64,000 nucleotides of DNA, taken from assembly GCA_023450085.1 (NCBI GenBank), contig JAEXHI010000034.1:62001-126000 (forward strand), given 5' to 3'. Below, one piece after another: positions 33,033 to 41,933 of this stretch. The notes beneath the pieces are model-generated. The model saw only the letters and a list, made by a program, of their open reading frames with translations, ran no database searches and was not told the DNA's origin. A program made the translations under genes and the position numbers. The first letter of the stretch is position 1. Each line of letters opens with the position of its first letter. The stretch is from Bacteroidota bacterium. GTDB taxonomy: Bacteria; Bacteroidota; Bacteroidia; Sphingobacteriales; Sphingobacteriaceae.

Positions 33033-33560
33033 ATGCAGATGCTAAATTTTAAAAAAAACCTTTTAATGATGGTGATAGTGGCGTTTACCTCATTAACCAT
33101 TGCCAGTTGTAGTAAGAAAGATGACGATGCGACTAATGAAGGTAGTTTCCACTTGAGTGCTAAAATTGGATCGAAAGATCGAACCTTTAGTGATGTTAGG
33201 GCAAGATGGGTAGACGGAGGCAATTACCTAGAAATTACAGGAAGGGTTTCGAGCAACGAATCACTTACTATTACCGTGTTAAACCAAACGACAAGAGTAC
33301 CGTTAGGTAAGTACACCTTAGATGATAACACCCCTTTCTCCCTTTTAAGCATTTACAACTTGACTGAAAACAACGCACAAAAAAACTATACGGCATCAAG
33401 AGGAACGGTATGGTCTGATGCATTCAATTTAGAAATCACCAAAATTGACAACGCTGTTGTGGAAGGCAAGTTTACAGGAACGTTGGTGATTGGCTCTGGT
33501 CTAAACACCTTAGAGACGATTACGGTTGAGAATGGTTCATTTAGTGCACCTTTCAAATAG
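33033..33560 (+). CDS. Small lipoprotein (DUF6252-like)
   Basis: A 175-residue protein with a type II signal peptide; the lipobox is TIASC with Cys26, followed by SKKDDD as in Bacteroidota lipoproteins meant for export to the surface. The body is beta-rich: FHLSAKIGSKDRTF, LTITVLNQTTRVPLGKYTL and VVEGKFTGTLV. The end is ITVENGSFSAPF, typical of the DUF6252 group. It is monocistronic and lies between two direct copies of an 80-bp sequence (32601-32680 and 33633-33712). Function unknown. Confidence 0.78.
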   Translation: MQMLNFKKNLLMMVIVAFTSLTIASCSKKDDDATNEGSFHLSAKIGSKDRTFSDVRARWVDGGNYLEITGRVSSNESLTITVLNQTTRVPLGKYTLDDNTPFSLLSIYNLTENNAQKNYTASRGTVWSDAFNLEITKIDNAVVEGKFTGTLVIGSGLNTLETITVENGSFSAPFK

Positions 33561-33632
33561 TCTTCGACAGGCTCAGACTGACAAATTAGGGCTGCAAATA
33601 AAATGTAAAAGTTGGACTTGCCCTATTCTATA

Positions 33633-33712
33633 AAAACAAAAAGTCCCGCACATGCGGGACTAATTTTATATTTGGTTGGTTGGATACTAAATTAAGCTTC
33701 TGCTAATTCATG
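33633..33712. repeat. 80-bp direct repeat, gene-side copy
   Basis: It spans the terminator and the final codons of the zinc-ribbon gene (stop at 33692). It matches 32601-32680 in the same orientation. Confidence 0.85.
33642..33661 (-). terminator. Intrinsic terminator of the zinc-ribbon gene
   Basis: The hairpin AGTCCCGCA-TGCGGGACT (33642-33661). On the minus strand it is followed by a run of T (complement of AACAAAAA). It lies 30 bp downstream of the zinc-ribbon gene stop. Confidence 0.8.
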
Positions 33713-34435
33713 CGTTAAAGCCTCATCAACCAAGATACGACCGCAGTGTTCGCAAACGATTACTTTTTTGCGTTGACGGATATCTAATTGACGTTGAGGT
33801 GGAATTTTGTTGAAGCAACCTGAACAAGAATCTCTATCGATAGTTACTACAGCTAAACCATTTACTGCATTTTTTCTCAATCTGTTGTAAGCAAACAACA
33901 GACGCTCTTCGATGTTCTCTTGTGCTTTTTCTGCTTTTTTCAACAAAGCTTGCTCTTCTTTCTCTGTTTCAGAAGTGATGGTTTCTAGCTCAGTTTTCTT
34001 CGCCTCTAAATCACCTTTTCTTAAATCAAGATTAGCTTTAGCTTTCTCGTAAATTTCAGTTTTATTGTTAATATCGAAACCAAACTCTCTAATCTTTTTC
34101 TCGCTTACCTGAATATCTAAGTTTTGGATTTCAACCTCTTTGGTTAAGGCATCGTACTCACGGTTGTTTTTTACATCCTTAAGTTGTGTATCATATTTTT
34201 TGATCAAGCTTTGAGCTTCCTTGATCATGTTTTTACGATTTACAATAGCATCTTCCGTATCATCCAACTCTGCTTTAATCTTTTGGATACGGGTTTCCAA
34301 ACCAGCTACCTCATCTTCCAAATCGGCAACCTCAATTGGCAATTCACCTCTAATTTGGCGTATTTTATCAATCTTGGTATGTATGTTTTGTAATTCGTAT
34401 AAAGCCTTTAGCTTCTGCTCTACTGTTTGTTCCAT
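33692..34435 (-). CDS. Coiled-coil protein with C-terminal C4 zinc ribbon
   Basis: A 247-residue protein whose residues about 5-185 form a long coiled coil (heptads such as EVAGLETRIQKIKAELDDTE and KEEQALLKKAEKAQENIEER). The C-terminal zinc ribbon binds through CSGC and CEHCGR. This matches the zf-RING_7/CdsZ-type family, which is conserved in many bacteria and poorly understood. Its stop lies beside a terminator copied 1 kb away. The start codon shares one base with the stop of the Nif3-like gene, so the pair form an operon. Confidence 0.88.
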   Translation of the reverse strand: MEQTVEQKLKALYELQNIHTKIDKIRQIRGELPIEVADLEDEVAGLETRIQKIKAELDDTEDAIVNRKNMIKEAQSLIKKYDTQLKDVKNNREYDALTKEVEIQNLDIQVSEKKIREFGFDINNKTEIYEKAKANLDLRKGDLEAKKTELETITSETEKEEQALLKKAEKAQENIEERLLFAYNRLRKNAVNGLAVVTIDRDSCSGCFNKIPPQRQLDIRQRKKVIVCEHCGRILVDEALTHELAEA

Positions 34436-35532
34436 TAAATGAAATAATTTATGGGGTTTGTGTTATGCTCCGTTAAACGGATTGCAAAGTTAGGAAATTT
34501 TTCTTGAATATTATCTATCAACAAATTAGATGTAAATTGTTCACTTTCAAAATGTCCGATATCTACAATCACAATTTTATCTTCCGCATCGAAAAATTCG
34601 TGGTACTTAAAATCGGCCGTTACAAAAGCATCGGCACCTGCTGCAATGGCATTTTTTAGCAGGAAACTTCCAGAGCCGCCACACACAGCTACTTTTCTGA
34701 TTTTTTTGGGCAACAGGTCGGTGTGTCTTAAAACACTTGCATTCATTTGTGTTTTTACTAAATTAAGGAAATCTGGACCATCCATTTCACTTGATAAAGT
34801 ACCCACCATACCCGATCCTACATTTTGAAGTTTATTCTCCAAAGCATAAATATCGTAAGCTACTTCTTCGTAAGGGTGGTTCTCAAACAAAGCCGACAAC
34901 AACCTGCGTTCGTCCTGAGACTTAAAGATAACTTCAATACGGGTTTCGTTAGCATACTCTCTAACGCCAGCTTTACCCAAAGTTGGGTTCGACTGCTCGT
35001 CGCCTTTGAAAGTACCCACACCTTCTAGGCTAAAACTGCAATCGCTATAATGACTGATATCTCCCCCTCCCGCAGCAAACAAGGCATTACGCAATGGCTC
35101 CGCATCTTTATGTTCGCAAAACGTTACTAGTTTTCTCAAAATACCTGATTTAGGCACCAATATCTGCGTATTTTCAATCCCTAAACGTTCACATATCTTT
35201 GCATTCACACCAGTTGCCACACTGTCTAAATTGGTATGGATGGCATATAGCGCAATGTTATTCTTGATCGCTTTGATCACCACCCGTTCCACATAGTTTT
35301 TCCCGTTCAGCTTCTTCAAGCCTTTAAATACAATCGGATGATGGGAAATAATCAGATTGCAATTCTTTTCAATGGCCTCGTCTACAATCTGCTCGGTACA
35401 ATCCAGTGAAACCAAAGCAGCTTGGATTTCATCATCTGGACTTCCCACAATCAGACCAGAGTTGTCATAATCTTCCTGATAATTGAGCGGTGCCCATTGC
35501 TCTAAACTTTCAATTAGCTTCTTTAATTTCAT
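34435..35532 (-). CDS. Nif3-like dinuclear-metal-centre protein
   Basis: A 365-residue Nif3/YbgI-type protein; metal ligands are seen in LIISHHPIVFKGLK and AIHTNLDSVATGVN at the N-terminal half and in VDIGHFESEQF near the C-terminus. A central insert (residues about 130-230) is the PII-like domain common in longer members. It is annotated in other genomes as GTP cyclohydrolase type 2-like, but the real activity is not established. It is translationally coupled to the zinc-ribbon gene, an arrangement common in Bacteroidota. Confidence 0.9.
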   Translation of the reverse strand: MKLKKLIESLEQWAPLNYQEDYDNSGLIVGSPDDEIQAALVSLDCTEQIVDEAIEKNCNLIISHHPIVFKGLKKLNGKNYVERVVIKAIKNNIALYAIHTNLDSVATGVNAKICERLGIENTQILVPKSGILRKLVTFCEHKDAEPLRNALFAAGGGDISHYSDCSFSLEGVGTFKGDEQSNPTLGKAGVREYANETRIEVIFKSQDERRLLSALFENHPYEEVAYDIYALENKLQNVGSGMVGTLSSEMDGPDFLNLVKTQMNASVLRHTDLLPKKIRKVAVCGGSGSFLLKNAIAAGADAFVTADFKYHEFFDAEDKIVIVDIGHFESEQFTSNLLIDNIQEKFPNFAIRLTEHNTNPINYFI

Positions 35533-35618
35533 TGGTTAAAGTTAACCATAAGCTTTCAATTAAAATATATCTGCTTTTAGAAACTGCTTTCTCGAATAAT
35601 GGGGCCGTTCGCTAAAAG

Positions 35619-35667
35619 CTATGTGTCTATGTGGTTCAACAAAAAAATAAACCAAATAGACACATAG
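35619..35667. repeat. Dispersed palindrome (CTATGTGTCTATGTGGTT type), copy 1
   Basis: The left arm CTATGTGTCTATGTGGTT (35619-35636) pairs imperfectly with AACCAAATAGACACATAG (35650-35667). A second copy lies at 45326-45382. It sits between the Nif3-like and receptor genes, which diverge, so it is more likely a mobile or structural repeat than a terminator. Confidence 0.75.
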
Positions 35668-35759
35668 GGCATAGTATTTAAAGGTTGCTTTGCCGAGTAA
35701 TAGAAATAGGTACGACTAAGCAATCTCAATACATAAATTTATTTTGAGCGAGCAAATTG

Positions 35760-35767
35760 TATCTTTG
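35760..35767 (+). promoter_or_regulatory. Bacteroidota -7 box (TATCTTTG)
   Basis: An exact TAnnTTTG match 63 bp before the receptor-fusion ATG. A TTTG lies upstream at 35743-35746 but at short spacing. Candidate promoter. Confidence 0.45.
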
Positions 35768-35829
35768 ACACTAAGGAGATAAGTTTCTGGTGTTCCCCAT
35801 GGCTACACTTATTCTTCCAAACCAAATTA

Positions 35830-37734
35830 ATGAGAGATTCAATCCTGCTCCACCTCAAACTGTTTCTTTTACAAGCGGTCTTTTTCACTGCTTTTGGGAA
35901 TGCCTTTGGCCAAAAAACAGTGTGGCTTACAGAGAATACCAAGCAACACATCTTCTCCTTTAAGGAAATTGAACAACTTGAAGATCCTACGGGCAAGCTG
36001 ACTTTCGAGGAAGTTTTATCCCCTCAACATTCGCAATCTTTTAAGCCAAGCATCTCGAGCACACCTAAAAAAACCAGTAAAGCCGCGGTGCATTGGTACA
36101 GAATTTCTATCAACCAAAACAAGCAACTCCACAAAAGCTTTTTGCTAGAGTTTTTCGATCAAACCATTGATGATATTGTTGCCTACGTGCCTAATCAAAA
36201 TGGTGGCTACGACAGTTTGTTTCTAGGCGACCGTTATGCTTTTGGTGAACGTGCACTACAACATAAAAATTTTGAAATCTTCCTTGAAAATATCCCCAAT
36301 CAAAATAGGGTATTTTACTTTAGGATACAATCGCAACAAACTGCCGATGTAATATTGGTTTTACGTTCGATCCATTGGTTTATACAATACGCTATTAATG
36401 AATATTTTTCGTTCGGTGTTTTTTATGGCATGATTGCCATTTTCAGTTTTTACAACCTATTAATGTTCATTTACATTAGGAAAAGGCAGTATTTGTATTA
36501 TGTTTTCTACAACATTAGCATTGCCATTTATGAGATGAGCACCGACGGCATTGCCTATCAATACCTCTGGCCCAACAGCCCACAATGGAACCAAATTGCC
36601 TATGCCCTTGCCTTATGTACAGCAAGTGTTTTCGCCTTGTTATTTTCGCAACGACTTCTGCAAGTAAAAGATAAAGCACCTTCCCTGTATCGTATCATCA
36701 ATCTGGTGATTATTTTAAGGATTGCCTTGTTCGTATTTTCATTTTTCTTTAACCAAGATTTGTTCAAATACAAAGTGGTTGAAATTATCCCACTAACACT
36801 TGCTTACGCCACAGGAATTTACATCTATTCAAAAGGGTACAAACCAGCAAGGTACTTTGTATTGGGTTACAGTTTTCTGTTTTTGGGTTTCTTGCTCAAA
36901 TTCCTAATCTCTATTGGTTTTGACTGGCTCAATGTAAGCGCAGTAAGTTATTATGGTTTAAGCATCAGCTTTGTATTGGAAATGATGTTTCTTTCTTTGG
37001 CCATTGGCGATAAGGTAAGATGGCTGAAACAGCAAAAGGATTTGGCCCAGCAGGAAACGATTAAACAAATGACCATTAATGCCGAGCTTAAGGATACCCT
37101 TAACAGGGAGCTGGAAGGAAAAGTAGCAGAACGAACCAAGGAAGTATTTGAAAAATCGGCAGTAATTGAGGCGCAAAACATACAGCTCACGGAATCAAAT
37201 CTTCGCTTGGCACAACAGGCAGAAGAAATCAGTAAGATGAATGCGCTACTTACCAACGACAACCAAGAACTTAAGGTAGATATTGCAAAAGTAACCAGAG
37301 CAAGGGTGATGTCAACCGAGGTAGGTTTTGAAGAGTTCAGTAAGATATATCCAGACAAAGAAAGCTGTTTCGAGTTTTTAGCGAACTTAAAGTGGAGCAA
37401 AGGCTATCAATGTAAAAAATGCAGTACCAGCGATTATATTCCTGGACATACCTCACATAGTCGACGCTGTAAAAAATGCAGCTATGAAGAGTCGGTACTC
37501 ATTGACACCATCTTCCAAAATAGCCGTATTTCCATCACCAAATCATTCTATATGGTTTTCCTTATTTATACTTCTCAAGGAAAAATCTCTTCGCATAAGC
37601 TTTCCGAGATTTTGGGCATTAGGCAAAACACTTGCTTAAACTATGGTAACAAAATCAAAAAAGTGATGGAAAGCCGTAAAAAAGAATTAAAAAATGCTGG
37701 AGATATGGGCTGGAGCAAGCTCGTACTTAGCTAA
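35830..37734 (+). CDS. 7TM-DISM receptor fused to an IS1595-type transposase zinc-ribbon/HTH region
   Basis: A 634-residue chimera. Signal peptide (1-27, FGNAFGQ); extracellular 7TMR-DISMED2-like beta domain at about 45-175; seven transmembrane helices at about 185-395 with the 7TM-DISM order; coiled coil at about 400-490. Residues about 498-615 then match the N-terminus of IS1595-family transposases: FEEFSKIYPDKESCFEFLANLKW, zinc ligands Cys528-xx-Cys531 and Cys547-xx-Cys550, then TIFQNS, SHKLSEILGIRQNTCLNYGNK. The DDE catalytic domain is absent. It looks like a one-component receptor whose output is a domesticated transposase DNA-binding region. How the signal would reach DNA from the membrane is unknown. 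Confidence 0.85.
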   Translation: MRDSILLHLKLFLLQAVFFTAFGNAFGQKTVWLTENTKQHIFSFKEIEQLEDPTGKLTFEEVLSPQHSQSFKPSISSTPKKTSKAAVHWYRISINQNKQLHKSFLLEFFDQTIDDIVAYVPNQNGGYDSLFLGDRYAFGERALQHKNFEIFLENIPNQNRVFYFRIQSQQTADVILVLRSIHWFIQYAINEYFSFGVFYGMIAIFSFYNLLMFIYIRKRQYLYYVFYNISIAIYEMSTDGIAYQYLWPNSPQWNQIAYALALCTASVFALLFSQRLLQVKDKAPSLYRIINLVIILRIALFVFSFFFNQDLFKYKVVEIIPLTLAYATGIYIYSKGYKPARYFVLGYSFLFLGFLLKFLISIGFDWLNVSAVSYYGLSISFVLEMMFLSLAIGDKVRWLKQQKDLAQQETIKQMTINAELKDTLNRELEGKVAERTKEVFEKSAVIEAQNIQLTESNLRLAQQAEEISKMNALLTNDNQELKVDIAKVTRARVMSTEVGFEEFSKIYPDKESCFEFLANLKWSKGYQCKKCSTSDYIPGHTSHSRRCKKCSYEESVLIDTIFQNSRISITKSFYMVFLIYTSQGKISSHKLSEILGIRQNTCLNYGNKIKKVMESRKKELKNAGDMGWSKLVLS

Positions 37735-38104
37735 AATTCGAAAAAAATCACTCAGGTACTCAAACGTATCAACCCCCTTTAATCGTTTCAGCAAAAAATA
37801 GGCTTGGCAATAGGTTTGGCAGGGAATTTCATCTGCTGGGCTTTCGGCAACAAAACGTATCAAAACAAACACAACAAGCTGTATTACAGATAATTAATTA
37901 AATATTTTAAGCTAAAACACTTGGTTTTTAGCAATAGTTTAATCTACTTTGCATAACGCAACGGCAAAAAAAGCCTTTAAAAGCACCGTTAATCTAACCA
38001 AATATAAATCCTAAATAAGCCCTTGTCCGTAAACCTCAAATTGATCATTTACGGGCGTGGGGCAACAATTTAAAAAACACCAAATATTCCATCATTAATC
38101 AAAT
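37735..38104 (+). other. Intergenic region upstream of the GH30 operon
   Basis: About 370 bp with no gene seen. A promoter-like pair, TTGG at 37921 and TACTTTG at 37945-37951 (one base short of TAnnTTTG, about 20 bp apart), may drive the two GH30 genes. No regulator or SusC/SusD gene is adjacent. Confidence 0.4.
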
Positions 38105-39541
38105 ATGTATCAAGCCAATCTATTTACCTTAGTGCTTGCTTTTCTATTAGTCTCTACAGATAAGCCAAAAAACAGCACAAAACAAGCGGAAAAGTTCACC
38201 ACTGCAGAGAACTCCAACCTACGCATTAGTAACGAGGGTAAGCTTAATTTTACCCCGTATAGTCAACCGCTAGAAACCGAACCTACGGTATTCATCAACA
38301 CCAGTAAAACCTTCCAAACCATGGTAGGCATAGGCGGAGCAGTTACTGACGCTTCTGCTGAAGTTTTTGCCAAACTACCCGCGGAACAGCAAAAGGAATT
38401 TTTAACCGCTTATTACGACAAAGAAAAAGGCATTGGCTATAATTTATTACGTACCAATATCAATAGCTGTGATTTTTCTTCGGGCAGTTACACCTATGTA
38501 AAGGAAAACGACAAAGACCTAAAAACCTTCAGCGTTGCGCCCGATGAACAATTCAAAATTCCTTTGATTAAAAAAGCCATTGCAGCAGCAGGAGGAAAGC
38601 TAACTACCTATGTGAGCCCTTGGTCGCCACCAGCTTTTATGAAAACCAACAACAGCATGTTGCAAGGTGGTAAGCTAAAAGCCGAATACCAACAAGCTTG
38701 GGCTAATTATTACATCAAATTCATTCAAGAATACGAGAAAAGGAATATTCCCATTTGGGGACTCACCATGCAAAATGAACCCATGGCTAAGCAAAGATGG
38801 GAATCGTGCATTTATACTGCCGAAGAAGAGAGAGATTTTATTAAAAACTATTTGGGCCCAACTTTACATAAATCTGGCATGGCCAATAAAAAGCTAATTG
38901 CTTGGGACCATAACCGCGATTTAATCTACCATAGAGCTAGCACTATTTTGAACGACCCTCAAGCGGCAAAATATGTTTGGGGTATTGGTTTTCACTGGTA
39001 TGAAACTTGGACAGGCAGCAAAATGCAATTCGACAACGTAAGAAAAGTAAACGAGAGCTTTCCCGACAAGCAATTGATTTTCACCGAAGGTTGCAAAGAA
39101 AAATTCAACCTAGACAGTATCAATAATTGGTCTTTAGGTGAACGATATGGCCATTCCATGATCAACGATTTCAATAACGGAACCGCGGCATGGACAGATT
39201 GGAATATCCTTTTAGATGAAAAAGGAGGACCTAACCATGTACAAAATTACTGCTTCGCACCTATACATGCTGACACCCGCACAGGCAAGTTGATTTACAC
39301 CAATGCTTATTACTACTTAGGGCATTTCTCTAAATTTATTAAACCTGGTGCTAAACGCATTATCACTTCTTCTACCAGAGATATTTTACAAACATCGGGT
39401 TTCCTTAATCCTGATGGCAAAATCGTTGTGGTAGTGATGAACACAAGCGATAAAAAACTCGACTATCAACTATGGTTAAATGGAGAAGTGGCCAAAACAC
39501 AAAGTCAGCCACATTCTATCAGCACCTTTATTGTCAACTAA
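38105..39541 (+). CDS. Glycoside hydrolase family 30 protein 1
   Basis: A 478-residue retaining glycosidase with a short N-terminal hydrophobic segment and a (beta/alpha)8 plus beta-sandwich fold. The acid/base is Glu225 in TMQNEPMAK and the nucleophile is Glu328 in FTEGCKE. The sugar-binding signatures GIGGAVTDAS and YVSPWSPPAFMKTNN are GH30-like. GH30 members cleave glucosylceramide, beta-1,6-glucan or xylan; the subfamily cannot be fixed by eye, although the SPWSPPAWMKTN pattern favours the glucosylceramidase/beta-1,6-glucanase group. It is followed after 28 bp by a second GH30 gene, so the two may act in series. Confidence 0.9.
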   Translation: MYQANLFTLVLAFLLVSTDKPKNSTKQAEKFTTAENSNLRISNEGKLNFTPYSQPLETEPTVFINTSKTFQTMVGIGGAVTDASAEVFAKLPAEQQKEFLTAYYDKEKGIGYNLLRTNINSCDFSSGSYTYVKENDKDLKTFSVAPDEQFKIPLIKKAIAAAGGKLTTYVSPWSPPAFMKTNNSMLQGGKLKAEYQQAWANYYIKFIQEYEKRNIPIWGLTMQNEPMAKQRWESCIYTAEEERDFIKNYLGPTLHKSGMANKKLIAWDHNRDLIYHRASTILNDPQAAKYVWGIGFHWYETWTGSKMQFDNVRKVNESFPDKQLIFTEGCKEKFNLDSINNWSLGERYGHSMINDFNNGTAAWTDWNILLDEKGGPNHVQNYCFAPIHADTRTGKLIYTNAYYYLGHFSKFIKPGAKRIITSSTRDILQTSGFLNPDGKIVVVVMNTSDKKLDYQLWLNGEVAKTQSQPHSISTFIVN

Positions 39542-39569
39542 TTAATTAACGCACAATTTGAACACCCAG

Positions 39570-40949
39570 ATGAAGAAATCCTTTATCTTGACCTTGAGCG
39601 GCCTTTGCTGGGGCAGCTTACAGGCTCAAAAGCAACCCCAAGTTTGGCTTACCGATGTAAAGCAAAACATTCTTTTCATACAGCAAACCAACAAAGCTGA
39701 GAATTTAGCCACTGGCGAAAATACCATTACCATAGACCCTAGCAAAAGCTACCAAAGCATTGATGGTTTTGGCTACACGCTTACCGGTGGAAGTGCCCAG
39801 CATTTGCTTGCCATGGAAAAATCGGCTCGTAAAACAATTTTAACGGAGTTATTTGCTACCGATAAAAACAACATCGGCACTAGCTATCTTCGCTTAAGCA
39901 TTGGCGCATCTGATCTTAATGACCAAGTATTTTCCTATAACGATTTGCCAGAAGGTGAAACTGATTTATCGATGAGCAAGTTTGATTTAGGGCCCGATAA
40001 AAAGGAAATCATTCCAGTACTGAAAGAAATCCTCGCTATTAATCCAAAGATTAAATTGATGGGTTCTCCTTGGTCGCCCTCAGCTTGGATGAAAACCAAC
40101 AATGCCACAAAAGGCGGTAGCCTAAAGCCTGAGTTTTATGATGCTTATGCTTTGTACCTGGTTAAATACATTCAATCAATGAAAGCAAATGGTATCACCA
40201 TTGACGCCATCACCGTACAAAATGAACCTTTGCATCCAGGCAATAATCCAAGTTTATTGATGCTTGCCGCTGACCAAGCTATTTTTGTTAAAAAGCACTT
40301 AGGTCCAGCTTTTAAGCAGCATAAAATCAACACCAAAATTATTATTTACGACCACAACGCGGATAGACCTGATTATCCTATTAGTATTTTGGATGATAAA
40401 GATGCCAAACCTTATATCGATGGTTCCGCATTTCACTTGTACGGCGGTAAAATTGAAGCCCTGAGCAAAGTACATGAAGCCCATCCTGACAAGAACATTT
40501 ATTTTACGGAGCAGTGGGTAGGCGCTCCAGGAAATATGGCGGGCGATTTCCCATTCCATGTGAAGCACCTCATTATTGGCGCGACCAGAAATTGGGCAAA
40601 AACGGTATTGGAGTGGAATTTGGCTGCAGATGGAAACTACAAGCCACACACGCCAGGTGGTTGCGATAGATGTTTAGGAGCCATCACTATCGAAGGCAAT
40701 AAAGTCACTAGAAATCCAGCTTATTACATTATTGCACAAGCCGCAAAATTTGTGAGACCCGGTTCGGTTAGAATTGCTTCGAATGAAATTGATGGATTGG
40801 CAAATGTTGCCTTTAAAACTCCAGAGGGTAAAATTGTATTAATTGTGCTCAACACTGGAAAAGAGCAAAAGGCTTTCACCACGAACCTTAAAAATGAAAA
40901 AAGCGCTTATTCTCTAGCGCCTAATGCTGCAGCCACGATGGTATGGTAA
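39570..40949 (+). CDS. Glycoside hydrolase family 30 protein 2
   Basis: The ATG at 39570 gives 459 residues starting with a signal peptide (KKSFILTLSGLCWGSLQAQK); an in-frame TTG at 39558 is less likely. The acid/base is Glu219 (VQNEPLHPG) and the nucleophile is Glu314 (YFTEQWVG). It shares GFGYTLTGGSA and SPWSPSAWMKTNN with the first GH30, but the rest differs enough to suggest a different substrate. The C-terminal beta-sandwich ends AATMVW. It is the second gene of the operon and ends at a terminator at 40962-40999. Confidence 0.9.
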   Translation: MKKSFILTLSGLCWGSLQAQKQPQVWLTDVKQNILFIQQTNKAENLATGENTITIDPSKSYQSIDGFGYTLTGGSAQHLLAMEKSARKTILTELFATDKNNIGTSYLRLSIGASDLNDQVFSYNDLPEGETDLSMSKFDLGPDKKEIIPVLKEILAINPKIKLMGSPWSPSAWMKTNNATKGGSLKPEFYDAYALYLVKYIQSMKANGITIDAITVQNEPLHPGNNPSLLMLAADQAIFVKKHLGPAFKQHKINTKIIIYDHNADRPDYPISILDDKDAKPYIDGSAFHLYGGKIEALSKVHEAHPDKNIYFTEQWVGAPGNMAGDFPFHVKHLIIGATRNWAKTVLEWNLAADGNYKPHTPGGCDRCLGAITIEGNKVTRNPAYYIIAQAAKFVRPGSVRIASNEIDGLANVAFKTPEGKIVLIVLNTGKEQKAFTTNLKNEKSAYSLAPNAAATMVW

Positions 40950-40961
40950 CTGCCGCGAATA

Positions 40962-40999
40962 AAAACAGCCCCGTTATTTGCCAACAACGGGGCTGTTTT
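40962..40999. terminator. Bidirectional intrinsic terminator
   Basis: A perfect 14-bp stem AAAACAGCCCCGTT (40962-40975) with its complement at 40986-40999 and a ten-base loop, between the convergent GH30 operon and the TM2 gene. Confidence 0.88.
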
Positions 41000-41004
41000 A
41001 TTTA

Positions 41005-41376
41005 TTATGAAGTATGCTTAAAGTCGCTCATTCTAACCATTTGCATGCTTTCAAAAACCATACGTTGGTTATGTTCAAAGGCTAAAGTTTTATGGTTAAC
41101 AATATCGATGATTGAACCAATTAAACAAAGTCCACCTGTAAACAAATAAAGGATACCCATTCCTATTTGACCGATAATAAAGCGCTGTAAGCCTGGCACT
41201 AGAAATAAACCAATGATACAGAACAACAGCATATCGCTTGGGTTTTTACGTTTTCCCGAATAAATCATCAAGAAAGTACGCAATTGTTGCTCGTTTAAAC
41301 CTTGTGTGGCAGATTGTAAGTAAGAATATTCTTGTGGGGTGATGCCTGGTAATGACATAAAATTTTGATCGAACAT
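41005..41376 (-). CDS. TM2-domain membrane protein
   Basis: A 123-residue protein with a soluble N-terminal helix region (SYLQSATQGLNEQQLRTF) and a TM2 domain of two helices joined by a short loop (LLFCIIGLFLVPGLQRFIIGQ, GILYLFTGGLCLIGSIID). It follows DUF2752 by two bases on the same strand, so they are co-transcribed. TM2 proteins are of unknown function. Confidence 0.85.
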   Translation of the reverse strand: MFDQNFMSLPGITPQEYSYLQSATQGLNEQQLRTFLMIYSGKRKNPSDMLLFCIIGLFLVPGLQRFIIGQIGMGILYLFTGGLCLIGSIIDIVNHKTLAFEHNQRMVFESMQMVRMSDFKHTS

Positions 41377-41378
41377 GG

Positions 41379-41687
41379 CTAAATCTCCTTATATTTTAAA
41401 TGCTTGTTTTGTTTAATAATTAATTGTTTACCTAACTGATAAATGCGGTAGAGGATAATCAAAAGGGCTGGAATTCCAAACCAATGATGCCTAAAACTCG
41501 CTTCAAAATCAGCGTTAAAGATGGCCGTGATTGATCTTCCTAAACCACATCCCGGACACCAATCGAAACCCAGATTAGCTAAAGGGCATAAGGTGAAATG
41601 ATGTTCGTGAGGATTAGCAGTGGCCAGTAACGTTAGTGCTAAAACCCAAAACACAAGTTCTACATATTTTCCCTTATTGCTCATCAT
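41379..41687 (-). CDS. DUF2752 membrane protein
   Basis: A 102-residue protein with three hydrophobic segments and the DUF2752 signature CPLANLGFDWCPGCGLGRS. The conserved cysteines may bind metal or be redox active. The start could be the first or second of two adjacent Met codons. It is paired with a TM2 gene. A second DUF2752 gene is at 53345-53680. Function unknown. Confidence 0.82.
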   Translation of the reverse strand: MMSNKGKYVELVFWVLALTLLATANPHEHHFTLCPLANLGFDWCPGCGLGRSITAIFNADFEASFRHHWFGIPALLIILYRIYQLGKQLIIKQNKHLKYKEI

Positions 41688-41921
41688 TTGTTTCGCGTTT
41701 TGTAATATTTAGAAACAATAATAAGTTTTATGTTACTTGTTTTGAAACCAATTTCGACAAACTGGAAATAAATCACGACCAAACCTAAAATGAATATGAC
41801 AATTCAAAAATTATGACAAGATGTTTATGGCAACCACAACCTTTACAGCTATCCCAACCTACCTGCTTTACCTACTTACAGACTATTTGACAATTTAACA
41901 ATACAACAATAATACAATGCG

Positions 41922-41929
41922 TATCTTTG
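41922..41929 (+). promoter_or_regulatory. Bacteroidota -7 box (TATCTTTG) at the mfd start
   Basis: An exact TAnnTTTG sequence ending only four bases before the GTG start at 41934. If used, transcription would begin near the start codon, giving a leaderless or nearly leaderless mRNA. Confidence 0.45.
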
Positions 41930-41933
41930 GATA

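Noticed and set aside
35830..37734. The receptor fusion as an annotation or sequencing artefact (IS insertion at the 3' end)
   Set aside because: The frame is continuous through the coiled coil into the zinc ribbon, no inverted repeat or target duplication is visible, and the stop comes at a natural domain end, so a real fusion is favoured.
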